64,000 bases of DNA from Pythium myriotylum (GCA_023091665.1 JALJCQ010000013.1:2666001-2730000), one strand, 5' to 3'; shown: positions 11,622 to 22,319, counted from the stretch's first letter. Numbers and translations: made by a program. Notes: generated by a model not told the origin, from the sequence alone.

Positions 11622-11962
11622 ACCCTACCCCTTCTCACCCGGAAACCACAAGCTGAAGTGCTTGCGCAGCCAATCACAAGTGTCCAAGTCACGAGATTGA
11701 TTTCCACCAATCAAAGCGTGCCAAGTCAAAAGAGCCATCACGCGCCCCTCTTGCATCTGTTTAGAAAAGGGATTGGTTTTCATAGTAATTTTTGTGCCTG
11801 TTTTCCGTCGCTGCTGGCGCTGTCGATGGAAAGAGTATGCGTTTCCGCAGTTCTCTCGCGCGCCGCTGAGTGCTGGTCGCCGCCGTTCTCTTCCAGGCTC
11901 TGCGTCACGGCGCCGCGGTCGCTCATTCCCGAGTTTCGCTTGGCGCGCACCGATTGGCCGCC
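11622..11962 (+). promoter_or_regulatory. Upstream region of the bZIP gene with several CCAAT boxes
   Basis: This 341-bp region separates the cyclophilin stop from the bZIP start. It holds CCAAT at 11670-11674 and 11707-11711 and the reverse, ATTGG, at 11772-11776 and 11953-11957. No other gene is supported here. The density of NF-Y-type sites suggests a regulated promoter. Confidence 0.45.
11670..11728 (+). promoter_or_regulatory. Two copies of a CCAAT-N9-CCAAGTCA element (ERSE-like)
   Basis: Copy 1 is at 11670-11691 and copy 2 at 11707-11728, 37 bp apart. Each has CCAAT, exactly nine bases, then CCAAGTCA. Animal endoplasmic-reticulum stress elements are CCAAT-N9-CCACG, so each copy differs by one base in the second half. 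The spacers differ between copies while both halves and the spacing are kept. Confidence 0.4.
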
Positions 11963-13483
11963 ATGGCGCTCAGCGACGCCGCGCTCTTCATGGACATGGA
12001 CCTCTTCCCGCTCAAGGAGGAGGACACTAGCGAAACCGCCATGGACTTGTCGGGCTCGAGCCTCGAGCTCGTGCAGCTGCTCGCGTACGAGGACGACGTC
12101 TTCCTGGACCACGACCACGGGCTCGCGCTGCCGGGCGAGCCCGCCGGCAGCCCCGCGACCTCCGACGACCTCAGCGACGCCGCCACCGACGACGCCGCCA
12201 GCGAGGTCTCGTCTCCGCCGCCCGCGTTCGCGGAAGACGAGACGCCGCTCCACGCCGCGCCCGCGGCCTTCGCGTGGACGGCCAGCGCGCCACCGGCCGA
12301 GCCGTCCTCGGGCGGCACCACGGCGGCTCCGCCACAAGGGGCGACACAGAAAGCCCCTCTCTCTCCGGCGCCACCGACTCCGACGCTCGCTCCGGCCGTG
12401 CCGGCCATGCCCAATGTGCCGACGGCCGCCATGCTCCCCTTTGCTTTCCCCGTTGCGTGCTTCCCGCCGCTCAACTCGAACCTGAAGCGCCCGCTGCCTG
12501 ATGTGCTCCCTAGCCAGCCGCCAACGGCCGTCGACCCCTTGCTCGCCAAGAAAACCAAGCGGGAGCTCCGCCAAATGAAGAACCGGGAAAGCGCCAACCG
12601 CAGCCGCCTGCGCCGGAAGGCCCAGCTGTCCGACTTGTCGGGAGAGGTGGAAGAGCTCATGAAAAAGCAACACGAACTGCAAAACATTATTGCTGGACTA
12701 AAGGCCGAGAACAAGTCGCTCCACGACCAGAACGCCTTCTTGCGGTCACTTGTGACCATGTATAGTGATCCTTCGCGAGCTATGACGCTGCCACCAGTGC
12801 CCACGTCCTCCAACCAAGAAGCGGCTTCCCTTCGGTCGTCTGTATCGCTTTCGGACTTGGAGAGCGGGCACAAGTCTGCTTCGGATTCGCTGCTGGAAGA
12901 GCAAGACGATGAGGAAGATGAAGACATTTTGGTGCTCCCTACTCAGAAGAAGCAACGCAAGTCTCATGGTCGATCCGCTGCAACCGTTTCGGCTGCCAGC
13001 CTCGGCCTTTGTGCATCGGTGTTTGGGCTTACCATTCTCACAGACAGCGAGAATGCGGCTGCGCAGTCGGCAAATATTCGGCGACCGGGTCGTGTTCTGC
13101 ACTCTCTTCCGTCTAGTGCAGAGCAAGGATGCTCACCGTCTCCAGTCGAGTCACTGATGGAACGTGTGTGGGAAGTGCTCATGTCGAGTTGGTCGTTCCT
13201 CACTACGTCGGAGCTCGCCTACGGTGTTTTCCTCAACGTGCTATCGTTCGTGGTCATTATGGGGCTTTACCACTGCTTCCAGCAGTACACGTCGTCGCAG
13301 CGAACTTCGCAGAAGGTACCCCGGTGGGATAATCTGAAGATGTCTCGGGATGCCAGTCGTCGCGCTGCTGCTAGTCAAGCCAAACGACGAAGTGTGAGTT
13401 GGCAGGACGTCCGCCTTGAGGCTAGTAACGGCTCGAGCGAGGTGGAGTCGTCGGTGCTGCCACGGGTCCAGGTCTTCACTTAG
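11963..13483 (+). CDS. bZIP transcription factor, probably membrane-tethered
   Basis: Single exon, 506 residues from the first Met that precedes an acidic, Asp/Leu-rich activation-like N terminus. The frame is open further upstream (to 11870) but with no sensible start. The basic region contains NRESANRSRLRRK (from about residue 207), with the canonical Asn and Arg. It is followed by a leucine zipper (about 220-265, LSDLSGEVEEL ... LRSLV). Downstream are an acidic stretch (about 310-320), a basic patch KKQRKSHGR, and two hydrophobic segments: about 339-358 (VSAASLGLCASVFGLTIL) and a stronger one about 420-438 (FLNVLSFVVIMGLYHCF). The layout of activation domain, bZIP and then membrane segment resembles ATF6, CREB3 and plant bZIP28, which are released by proteolysis during ER stress. 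Tethering is inferred. The stop is 59 bp from the stop of the convergent CDF gene. Confidence 0.82.
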   Translation: MALSDAALFMDMDLFPLKEEDTSETAMDLSGSSLELVQLLAYEDDVFLDHDHGLALPGEPAGSPATSDDLSDAATDDAASEVSSPPPAFAEDETPLHAAPAAFAWTASAPPAEPSSGGTTAAPPQGATQKAPLSPAPPTPTLAPAVPAMPNVPTAAMLPFAFPVACFPPLNSNLKRPLPDVLPSQPPTAVDPLLAKKTKRELRQMKNRESANRSRLRRKAQLSDLSGEVEELMKKQHELQNIIAGLKAENKSLHDQNAFLRSLVTMYSDPSRAMTLPPVPTSSNQEAASLRSSVSLSDLESGHKSASDSLLEEQDDEEDEDILVLPTQKKQRKSHGRSAATVSAASLGLCASVFGLTILTDSENAAAQSANIRRPGRVLHSLPSSAEQGCSPSPVESLMERVWEVLMSSWSFLTTSELAYGVFLNVLSFVVIMGLYHCFQQYTSSQRTSQKVPRWDNLKMSRDASRRAAASQAKRRSVSWQDVRLEASNGSSEVESSVLPRVQVFT

Positions 13484-13542
13484 CTTTCCTTCTTCCTGTG
13501 CACGTTTGTTCGGTATCATAATTTATTTCTTTTGATTTTTCA

Positions 13543-15018
13543 TCAAATCACTTTGTCAGTGCGATCGAGCGTGCGCGCAAGGTGTGCAAGAGCTCTAGTC
13601 ATCGCTTCCCGCTCACTCGTTCTAGACGACGTGGTCTTCATTGCCGAAATAGCTCGCATCTCGGTGTCTTTGCTGTCAGGTTCGAGCTCGATGAAGGCCG
13701 CCTCTGGGTAGTTTCGACGGATTTCATCCTCCACTTCCTGCACCTCTTTCTCGACCAGGCGCGTCACGTCTTCCGCATACCTGTCCACAAGCAAAGTCAG
13801 TCAAAAATGAGGGTAGAACATCAGGAACTCGGACACTCACCATGCCAAAATAAGAGGAAGGTCGTTCTCTAGGTCCTTGGCTTCCAGAAACACTGGCTTG
13901 TACATCTGCAGGAGCCGTGCAGCGAGGTAGGTGCCATCGAAGTCGACTTCAGCCTTGTAGCTGAAAGTGGACGGGCCAACCCATTGCGACTGCACGGCGT
14001 AGACGGCGTCGATGGACGGTCGCGCCAGCAGCAACTCTCGAATGCCTTTTTCGATCTCTGGCTCAACCGATTGCCCGAGAAGATACTTCTGGTTCAGCCG
14101 AATGAGCGTCACAGCGACACCACCCAGGAGAACTCCGATCGAAACGCTTGCGAGGCTATCCCAGAGTGGGTTGCCCGTGACGTGGCTTGCACCGATCCCA
14201 CAAGCGGCAATGATCACACCGGTACACGCTGTGAGATCTTCAAGCAGCACGGCCATCATGAAGGGGTCCTTGATGCGTCGGATGTGAGTGAGCAAAGACA
14301 TGTTTGGGGGTTTGGTCGCTCGGATCTCTTTGACGGCACGCTGCAGCACCCAGCCGTCGATGAGAAACGAGCCTCCGAGAACAGTCCAGACTTCCCACGA
14401 CAGCGCCAATTCGGCAGGTGGGCTGAGGATCGTCTGGATACCATGCGTGACAGTGACTCCTGCGCCGAGCCAGAAGATTCCGAGCGCCGAGATGAGCGAC
14501 CAGAAGTACGCGGCGCGTCCGTAGCCATACTGGTGGTGCTTGTCGGGCACGCCGGACGCCTGCCGAAGGCCCAGGATCAGAATGGCCTGGTTGCCCGTGT
14601 CAACGAGCGAGTGGATGGCCTCCGACATCATGGCGCTCGAGCCGGTCTTGAGCCACGCGAGGGTCTTGAGGGTCGTGATGGCGGCGTTGCCGGCCATGGC
14701 GCGGAAGACCACATCGCGCGACGCCGAGTGGAAGGCCTTGCCAGGGAAGTAGACCTTGTTGACGTCTTTCGGCGGCGGCGGCGGCGGCGGCAGCGTGGCG
14801 CTCTCTTGCTCCTGGCTCTTGAGCAGCGTCGGGAGCATCGCGTGGAGCTGCGCCGGCAGCAGCGGCGTCTTGGGCTGTCCGTCGCGACTCGCGCCCGGCG
14901 AGGACGAGGAAGACGAAGACGAAGACGAAGCGAAGAGCCGCTGAAGAGGTCTCGCGGTCTCGCGCAGCCGAAGCGACGGCGCGTGGCGCCGCAGCGCCAG
15001 CACGGCGAGCGAACTCAT
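13543..15018 (-). CDS. Cation diffusion facilitator, ZnT9/SLC30A9-like, probably mitochondrial
   Basis: Two exons (15018-13841 and 13780-13543) encode 471 residues. The CDF fold is seen from residue about 100: metal-site helix SEAIHSLVDTGNQ (H136, D140), several membrane helices, and LLEDLTACTGVII (E260, D261), which matches the ZnT9 branch, where the second site carries Glu-Asp in place of the usual His/Asp. The Arg-rich N terminus (LRRHAPSLRLRETARPLQRLF) followed by a Ser run is a good mitochondrial targeting signal. Low-complexity DNA encodes ten serines (about 14910-14930) and seven prolines (about 14770-14790). The start was chosen at the Met that opens this targeting peptide; the frame is open further upstream. 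The C-terminal cytosolic-type domain spans the 60-nt intron. Zinc transport out of mitochondria is inferred from the human homologue. Confidence 0.86.
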
Positions 15019-15210
15019 GGCGAGTGGCGAACTGAGCCTGGTGACTGGGCCGACGTCACTGCGGCGGGCGAGCGACCCAGCGAGTGGCCCAGCGAGCGGT
15101 GTGGGTCGTACCCACCGGTTCGCCTCAGATCTGAGACGAAGTGGGTCCGCCAGAGCTAAACTTGGCGGAAAGGCCCCACCCATGCATGGTGTCTCAGGCG
15201 GCAGTCGCCC
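15019..15210. promoter_or_regulatory. Shared divergent promoter region, CDF / DENN gene
   Basis: This 192-bp gap separates two divergent genes. It contains an inverted repeat GTGGGT-CGT-ACCCAC (15101-15115), a perfect 12-bp palindrome CTCAGATCTGAG (15124-15135), and a further GTGGGTCC at 15141-15148. It also has two near-repeats of CCCAGCGAG about 15078-15096. The motifs may be binding sites; factors are not known. Confidence 0.4.
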
Positions 15211-18175
15211 ATGGGTCGCCTGGTCGACTACTTCGTCGAGGTCGCGGCCGACGTCGCCCCGCCGCGTACGTGCGCGCTCTCTCGCCGCCTCTCTCTCTCT
15301 TTCTGACTCTGACCACGCGCGCCCCGTAGCTCCCCACGAGAGCGACCACGACGACTTCGAGCGCCGCGTCGTCTTCCGCGTGCCTGCGACCGACCACGAC
15401 GACTTTCCCCTGCCGGACGGCGTGCCCTTCGTACGTGGCTCGCGACCGCCGCCACGTGAGCACTGATCGCGCTCACGCCGCTCTTGGACTGCGCAGTTCT
15501 GCATCCCGTCGTGCCTCAGCGCCGTGGCGCCGTCCGCCTATGAGCGCAAGCCGACTTTCTTCTCCTTCTCGCTCACAGGCGGCGACGGCTCGCGCGCATA
15601 CGGCTTCGCGCTCCACTTCTACGACGACTTGGGCGGCGAAGAGTGGCGCCCGCGCGTCTTTTGCGTCATCTCGCACCACCCGTTCTTCTCGCTCTTCAAA
15701 GAGGTAGTGAGCTGGGTCTTCCGCCAGCGCACCCACTCCTCCGAGCAACAGGTTGTCGAGTCGATCCTCGCAGACGCCTCCGGCCAGCGCAAGTGGTTCG
15801 TGTCTCCACGTGGCGCGTCCGCCCCGGTAGACACGAAGCCTTACCGCCCGCCGCCAGTTGACACCGACCTAACTCCTCGGTCCGTCTCGGAAACTGGGGT
15901 CACGTTTGCACCAGAGCAGCCAGATTGTCCGACTTACGAGGATGTCGTCGACCGCATTCTCATGCAGCTCGTGTCCCACGCCGAGTGCCCTGACCCCGGT
16001 GGCGTGTTAGACTTGCACATCGACGGTCGGCCGTTCTTCCGCTACCATCTCTACCGCAGCAACCTCGTGCATGTGGACGACTACTGCTTCCAGGTGCTTT
16101 TCCAGTGCCTCAGTCTCAAGAACATTGTCTTGGTCGTCAACTGCATGCTGCTGGAGCAGCGAGTGCTCATCCACTCCAATGTAAGTTGGTGCGACGTAGA
16201 AACCGCATCTACTTCGCTAACATGTTTGTGTTTGTCCAGCACCACGGTCTCTTGACTCCCGTTTGTGAGGCGCTATGTGCTCTTCTCTACCCATTTGTCT
16301 GGGAGCATGTCTACGTCCCATTCCTTCCTGTCAAGCTCATCGAATATCTTCAAGCACCAGTTCCATACATCATGGGACTCCACACCAGCTCTCTCGCTAC
16401 CAAGATCGGCGCTGATATCTTCTCATCTTGTGTGGTCGTCCATCTTGACAAAGACAAAGTTGTCACGCCGATCAGCTCCCGTGTTGATGACACGCCCATG
16501 GACTTTGTTCTCGCTCGACTGCCGTCTCAAGAGGTAGACAAACTGCTCGAATCTGTTGCTCATCTTGTCCCTCAGCCGCTTCACGGATCTCCCGCAGCAT
16601 ACGCACAAAGGCTTCCCAGCAACAGTTCAGTCTCCGGGGTTCCCCCAAATTCTTCGAGTCCATTGAAACATGTTGTCGAGTCGCTAGACTTCTCGAATGC
16701 CCGGAACGTAGTTGACAACGAGGTGGAGCTGACATTTGGTGAAGGTCCGGTAAGTGTGGCCTTAGTTCCCTGTATATTTGATGAATCTCTCACGTCGTGT
16801 CGCGTCATTCTGGTTCTAGTTGGGAATAACCTTCGAGTCTACCCACCTGCGGATGCTTGCTGTCAATCACTTCCAGCCAGGACGGCAGCCTGGTACATCT
16901 GCTGTTGTGAAATCACTACCTCGGCTTCAAAACGGACTACCGGGTCCAGCCGAACGAGCTGGGGTCATCCGCCCAGGTAGCTTTTTGGTCGCGATCAACG
17001 GTGTTTCCACCTTGGATCTAACTTTCGAGGAAACAATTGACCGCCTTCGCGTCGAGAAGCGCCCGGTTCGCCTTCGATTCCTGAACGCATCCGCACCGCA
17101 TGAGAACGCTTGCCGATTTGCTGAGCGTCTCCAGTCACTGTCGCTGGTTTCAGCACTCCAAATTGACCATAGCAATCCACTACTCAGCTGGGTTGACACT
17201 GTTCGCGGTGCATTTGCCGTCTTATTTACCTCGATATTTCGCGACTTCCAACGTTTCATCTTGATTGAATACGTCGGAACGACTCCCAAAGCTTCGAATA
17301 CTACCGACAAACGCACCGCTACACTGTCGCGTGGCGCAAGTGAGAACACTCGCACAGCGTTGCGGCGCCGACGATCTTCCGCTCTCGCATTATCGGTCAC
17401 ATTTGACCATGCATCGTTTTGTGAAGCTTCGTGCGAAGCTGCCCAACTCTATGGATGCGGAAACTCATCCGTTGGTTTCCTGCGCGAGTTCACCCTTACC
17501 CAGTCATTTTCTGGTTTTGTCAATGACAGTGTGATGGGACGTCTGTCTCATACCACCACATATCCGCACCTGGAACTTTTCCTCAACTGCATTCACTTAC
17601 ACCACGAGATCGGAGACGCCGACAGTGCAGCTAACGCAATCAGGTTGTTGTTTGAACGAGACCACACAGCCATTGCGTCTCTTCGACTCGATCTTCCGCT
17701 CCGAGACAGTCCTGGTTTCGTCGACCACACAACACTCTATGGTGCACAATGGTCGACTCCAGAACAGACCCAAAACCCGAGGTGTAGTCCAGTCAAGTCG
17801 AGTTCACTATCCCCAGTAAGACGGCCGTCAACAACTCGTCAGCTGGAAATGATGATCTGTGGATCACTTGCTGAGTCTGACAAGAGTGAAACCTGTATTG
17901 CTCTCGATACTGAGTTACTCAAACAACTCGATGATGCTACGACACCGAAGACATGCGACACAGTATCACCTTCCACGTCATCATCATCACCGGTTGCTTT
18001 GGAAACAAGGGAGCAGTTGGTCTCCCCTCCAAAGAGCGCTTCGCGTTTCGCCGTCGAAGATGACAACCCAGGATGTGGTTCAAACTCACGGCTTGGTGTT
18101 GATGCGAAACAGCGCGAGATCAATCCTGAGGACAGTCCCGAGTCTTTAGATCAAAAATCTCTCGCAAACAAGTGA
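15211..18175 (+). CDS. DENN-domain protein with a PDZ-like insert
   Basis: Five exons (15211-15265, 15330-15430, 15497-16180, 16240-16749, 16820-18175) give 901 residues. The uDENN part begins at about residue 53 with FCIPSCLSAV and FFSFSLTGGDGSRAYGFALH, then VFCVISHHPFFSLFKEVV. The cDENN part follows (FQCLSLKNIVLVVNCMLLEQ with RVLIHS, then LLTPVCEALCALLYPFVWEH and APVPYIMGLH). DENN proteins are exchange factors for Rab GTPases in membrane traffic. After a Ser-rich linker comes a PDZ-like domain (about 442-545: ELTFGEGPLGITFE, then GPAERAGVIRPGSFLVAING). A dDENN-like segment follows (about 600-660: FLREFTLTQSFSGFVND). The last 200 residues are Ser/Thr-rich and probably disordered. All four introns are 59-70 nt. 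Which Rab it acts on cannot be told. Confidence 0.83.
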
Positions 18176-18305
18176 TCATCGAATGAATAGAGCAGTGATC
18201 CGCACTGAGTTCATGTCCATTCGTTGTTGTACTTTACAAAGTTTATCCTTACAGAGATGTAACCATCCTGAACGTTCAGGTTGGGTGATAGTCGATTCGA
18301 AGGTT

Positions 18306-21300
18306 TTATATCACGACTTCTTCTCTGAGAACGGCCGGTGAGTCTTGGCCCGGACCAACATGTGCCACGCTTTCGTTCGCGGAGCTCGTCATTGGTGTCA
18401 AGTCGCTTTGGTCAGTCGACATGGGGTGTTCTAAGATGCGTCTCACGGGTAACTTCTCGTCACCGAAACTATCTCCCTCCGGTATTACCACCACGTCGCC
18501 ACTGCCCTGATCGCGTGTTTGCGGAGCGATAGCACTGGCTGCCGGCAAACTCGAACAAATGCTATTTGAGGGCTTGGAAAGATCGTCTGAACTTGCTGGT
18601 TTCACCAAACCATTTGTAGGTGTGCACGATTTGGCATCGTGCTGCGACAAGTCAGTATCCTTCCACTCTCCAAACGTATCCTCCTCAATCGTAACAAACA
18701 TCGGTTCCTCATCGTCGCACTTTGAGTGGAAATCATCCCTTGATCGTCTCCTTAATCCTTGCGGTTCCTCGATAGCTGTACTCTTGTCGGTGGCAATGGC
18801 ATGATCGCTTAAGCAGTTGAGACTATCAGAGACACTGGGGATTATCGAGTCGTTATTATCATTATCCAGTGCCGAGTGGCTGGACAATGGGGGACTCAAA
18901 TCACCACCTGAACGGGTTTCGGTTTTGCCTCGCAGATCGCAAACATCACTGTCGTTATCCTCAAAATTTCCCACCTCAGATTCTTTGTCCGTAAACGACG
19001 TCTTTGTCGTGGATTTGTCCAAATCATTTGGCATTGTTTGGCTCTCATCCTCATAATCATTTGTTCGAAGAGATAGAGATGGTGATTCTGCATGAGTCAG
19101 TGACACGTCGCCCTCGTTTTTCTCTGGATTCGTGTGGCCTCTGAGGCCACTTGGTGTGCAAGTCATCTGAATGGTGTTCTTAAATGTTGCTGAATCCATC
19201 AACGGCCCGGCACTTTCTGCCCTTCTTGAATCTTGCGTCGTTATCTCGCTAATAGTAACCGCGTCAACCGGCGCACCAGTGTCATCGAGAAATGCTGGTT
19301 CGGACGAATTTTGCACCGTTGAGGTTATCGCTGTGGAATGTGGACTCGATAGTCTATCATTGTCGCGTTCTTGGTGATTCGTCGAAACATCACATCCAAC
19401 TTTATCGTGATTAGGCCGATTAACGACAGCACACTCTTCCTGTGCAGCCGATTTTGTTTCGAGTGCCTCTTCATTCCTTGTGCGTGCCTCTCCGTTACTC
19501 ATTTCCTTGGTCTGATCACGCTCATCATCTCCTGGAATTGCATCTCGGTCGTCTTTTCCCAAATTATCAACCTCCTCACAGCCTTCATTGATCGTGGTTT
19601 GGTCTCCGGATTGCTCAGTGGTCCTGTATCGAGCCTTCATATATCGTGTACGGCGGCCAGTAACTGCAGCACTAGAGATATCACGTTTGCGCTTAATTTC
19701 TTGAAACTTCCTCCACAAGCGTCCAGCTTGGAATCGAAGAAAATCACGCTTACAAAAAATCATTACTGTCTCAGGCTCTAGCCGTTGTCCCACTGCATCC
19801 GTGCGATTGGGGTGCACAACTGGTGCAAATTCCATCTCGATTCCAGATTGCAGTGAGAGGGCGACTCCGCTCGATTGGGGATGATCAGCATCTCTCGTCT
19901 TGCAATCGGCAGCGTTATCGATTGAACTACTCTCAGAACTCATGTCTGGGTGGGACACTTCCGGCTGGGTCCATTTGTGTGATCCGCGATCAGGTGATCT
20001 CTGGGGTGTTTTCTTCTGTGCGCGAGTCTCTCCATCCCTCGCTCTTTGTGACCCCGGACGTCCATTTTCATTGGCGTTATCTTCGATGGTATCGCCAGAG
20101 CGAGGTGAAGAGAATACAGCTGCTGATGGTTTCACCGATGAGGAGGTTGGGAATATAGGTCCTTCCCCTTGATCTTGTCCGGATGACCTTGGACATAATG
20201 CTTCTGACTTTGGATTGTCCATCCTGGTGGGCTTCTTAGCACGACCATTATCGTCCACTAACCGAGAGACCACCTTTGGAAGAAGTCGCGGGTTGATTGG
20301 GGTATGGTTAATGGAGTGCAGAATTCCTGGAGGATTGAGACCGAGTCGAGCACGTTTGTTACCATTCACAACGCTAGAAGCACTCCGAGCAACAATTGTC
20401 GGGGTTGGACGCGGTAGAGCGTTGGACTCCAGTGGATTGCGCTGCTGAAGTTGCTGATTAGCCAACATCGCCAAATGAGCACCACGAACCAATTGCTCCT
20501 GTTCCAGTTCAAGACCTCTAGCGAGTCGCAACTCCTTCGACCCCAGCGATGAACCGGATGGTCTTGTCTCTCCTGCTGATCTATCAACTCCTTCTTGGTG
20601 CCCCGCCGATTTACTAACATCCGTTTTGCGATTGACTTTTGCCTTGTTACTGTTGCGCTTCTTCGAAGCATGGGATTTCGGCTGCTGGGAAAGGATTTGT
20701 TCGATCACGGCTCGTCGGGAATCACTATCTAAGTCTGCCAAGCGCGAATCTGTCGAGGCTGAGCGCTCTTTCTCCGCTCGCATCTTTTCTTTTCGTTCTT
20801 GACGCCACGTTTGTTTCGCAATCTTTCGAAGTCGATTCCCCGATATGGGCTTCGCGACTACGACGATGGAATTACCAGTTGTAGGTATCGGTAACTTGTC
20901 GGCCGTCATCCGTCCAATATCAGAGTGGAAACCTGTTGGCTGAGACCCTGATACGGGCTCGAGTGGTGTTCCGAAAGCACGCACTAGGGGATCCGAATGA
21001 CTCATAAACATCGGTTTCGGCAGAGATGAAACATTGGTGGCGCTTTGAAAAGCTGGGGTAATCGTCCTTGCTGCCTGCGACATATCTTCAGCTGCCGACC
21101 ACATCGAGTTCCCGAACTGACGCTTGGATGGGAACTCTGGATGGATGGAATCTATATGATTGGATATTGGGCGCGCTTCTCGTTGTGTGAAATGGTTTGC
21201 GTCGGCGCCTATGGGCACATGGAGTGTTGTGTCACGATCGCGGTCAAATGAGTCGATTGATTTCACATGTTCAAAATGCACTGAGCGCGAGTGAACATCC

Positions 21301-22319
21301 GCCTCCTCGATACCGTGCGACTGATTTTGACTATGTCGTGACCAGTCCGTCAATTGCCCCGTTCCAGAAACATTAGCGCCCAGTCCTGGTTGCGTATTGC
21401 CGACGAATCTTGCATCGTCTGCGGGATGCCACGACTTCTGGGGCTGAGAATGCCCTTCGTGATAGCTCGTCTTGAACTGGGATAAAGACGTCTGGGGCAA
21501 GTTTCTCGGTTGTGACCACGCAAAACGTTGTGAGCCAAGCTGCAAATCCGCGGATGGGAACGATGGATTTGGAAATCGAGGACTCTTGGCTGAACTTGAG
21601 GAGCTAGTTGAACTGATAGCAGACAGGGGTCGAAAGGGGGGCACTAATCTGTATCCGTTTGCAGATTCGATAGGAGTGAATCCGTGGGACATGGTTGAAA
21701 ATCCGCGTAACCGAGGGTCCACATCAATAATGTTCCGTTGCCGCCGATACACTTCGGGAACGATCGAATGCCCCGGATGGATGACAGCAGTCGCACTGCG
21801 CCGGTCGTGGACCTGGCTTGTTCCGTGTGGGTGGTGCTGGTACTGGTGCGAAGTGTACATCGGCTTGGCAAACTCTGGTGTGGGCTCTGCGTGCGCCAAG
21901 ATCTGGTTGATGTCCTGCCGTCGGAGGCTATGGTACGATTGCTGCGGCCACGTCTGCTGTTGGTGCTGCTGAAGATGGGAGGGGGGGAAAGTCTGGCTGG
22001 TCTCGTTCTGGGCGGCGTATCGTTGGTCGCTGGCCGATCTGTCGGACGCGAAGTCGTCCACGCCGCCCGCATAGCCCGCGCGCGACGGCAGCGTCGATCC
22101 GTACGGGGGCTGCTCGTAGCCGCTGTCTCGCGGCAGCGGCTGCTTCGCCTTGCGCTTGCCGTGGCCGTGCTTGCGCGGGCGCTTCGTCGCGCCCGTCGGC
22201 ACGGCGTCTCCGCCCGCGGGCAGCGCGTGGCGCGCCGAGAGGAGCGCCGTCGCGGCCTCCATCACGCGCTCCATCTCGGCCCCGACACTCCTTTCCCAGC
22301 TGGTCGATGGCGGCGCCAC
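18306..22319 (-). CDS. Large, mostly disordered protein of unknown function
   Basis: One uninterrupted frame of 1,337 residues. The start used is the Met at 22319 (MAPPSTSWERSV); a Met 15 codons on is possible. The sequence is rich in Ser, Gln, Pro, His and Asp and looks disordered throughout. Structured-looking islands are an N-terminal helix (GAEMERVMEAATALLSARH), followed by a basic stretch (KRPRKHGHGKRKAKQ), a central basic helix RKIAKQTWRQERKEKMRAEK (about residue 515-535), and VMIFCKRDFLRFQAGRLWRK (about 870). The last 350 residues are acidic with many Ser/Thr. It may be nuclear given the basic patches. I do not recognise a family. It is convergent with the DENN gene (130 bp between stops). 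Confidence 0.7.
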   Translation of the reverse strand: MAPPSTSWERSVGAEMERVMEAATALLSARHALPAGGDAVPTGATKRPRKHGHGKRKAKQPLPRDSGYEQPPYGSTLPSRAGYAGGVDDFASDRSASDQRYAAQNETSQTFPPSHLQQHQQQTWPQQSYHSLRRQDINQILAHAEPTPEFAKPMYTSHQYQHHPHGTSQVHDRRSATAVIHPGHSIVPEVYRRQRNIIDVDPRLRGFSTMSHGFTPIESANGYRLVPPFRPLSAISSTSSSSSAKSPRFPNPSFPSADLQLGSQRFAWSQPRNLPQTSLSQFKTSYHEGHSQPQKSWHPADDARFVGNTQPGLGANVSGTGQLTDWSRHSQNQSHGIEEADVHSRSVHFEHVKSIDSFDRDRDTTLHVPIGADANHFTQREARPISNHIDSIHPEFPSKRQFGNSMWSAAEDMSQAARTITPAFQSATNVSSLPKPMFMSHSDPLVRAFGTPLEPVSGSQPTGFHSDIGRMTADKLPIPTTGNSIVVVAKPISGNRLRKIAKQTWRQERKEKMRAEKERSASTDSRLADLDSDSRRAVIEQILSQQPKSHASKKRNSNKAKVNRKTDVSKSAGHQEGVDRSAGETRPSGSSLGSKELRLARGLELEQEQLVRGAHLAMLANQQLQQRNPLESNALPRPTPTIVARSASSVVNGNKRARLGLNPPGILHSINHTPINPRLLPKVVSRLVDDNGRAKKPTRMDNPKSEALCPRSSGQDQGEGPIFPTSSSVKPSAAVFSSPRSGDTIEDNANENGRPGSQRARDGETRAQKKTPQRSPDRGSHKWTQPEVSHPDMSSESSSIDNAADCKTRDADHPQSSGVALSLQSGIEMEFAPVVHPNRTDAVGQRLEPETVMIFCKRDFLRFQAGRLWRKFQEIKRKRDISSAAVTGRRTRYMKARYRTTEQSGDQTTINEGCEEVDNLGKDDRDAIPGDDERDQTKEMSNGEARTRNEEALETKSAAQEECAVVNRPNHDKVGCDVSTNHQERDNDRLSSPHSTAITSTVQNSSEPAFLDDTGAPVDAVTISEITTQDSRRAESAGPLMDSATFKNTIQMTCTPSGLRGHTNPEKNEGDVSLTHAESPSLSLRTNDYEDESQTMPNDLDKSTTKTSFTDKESEVGNFEDNDSDVCDLRGKTETRSGGDLSPPLSSHSALDNDNNDSIIPSVSDSLNCLSDHAIATDKSTAIEEPQGLRRRSRDDFHSKCDDEEPMFVTIEEDTFGEWKDTDLSQHDAKSCTPTNGLVKPASSDDLSKPSNSICSSLPAASAIAPQTRDQGSGDVVVIPEGDSFGDEKLPVRRILEHPMSTDQSDLTPMTSSANESVAHVGPGQDSPAVLREEVVI

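Noticed and set aside
13984..15159. Plus-strand 391-residue frame over the CDF gene
   Set aside because: It is an Arg-rich antisense shadow of the conserved transporter.
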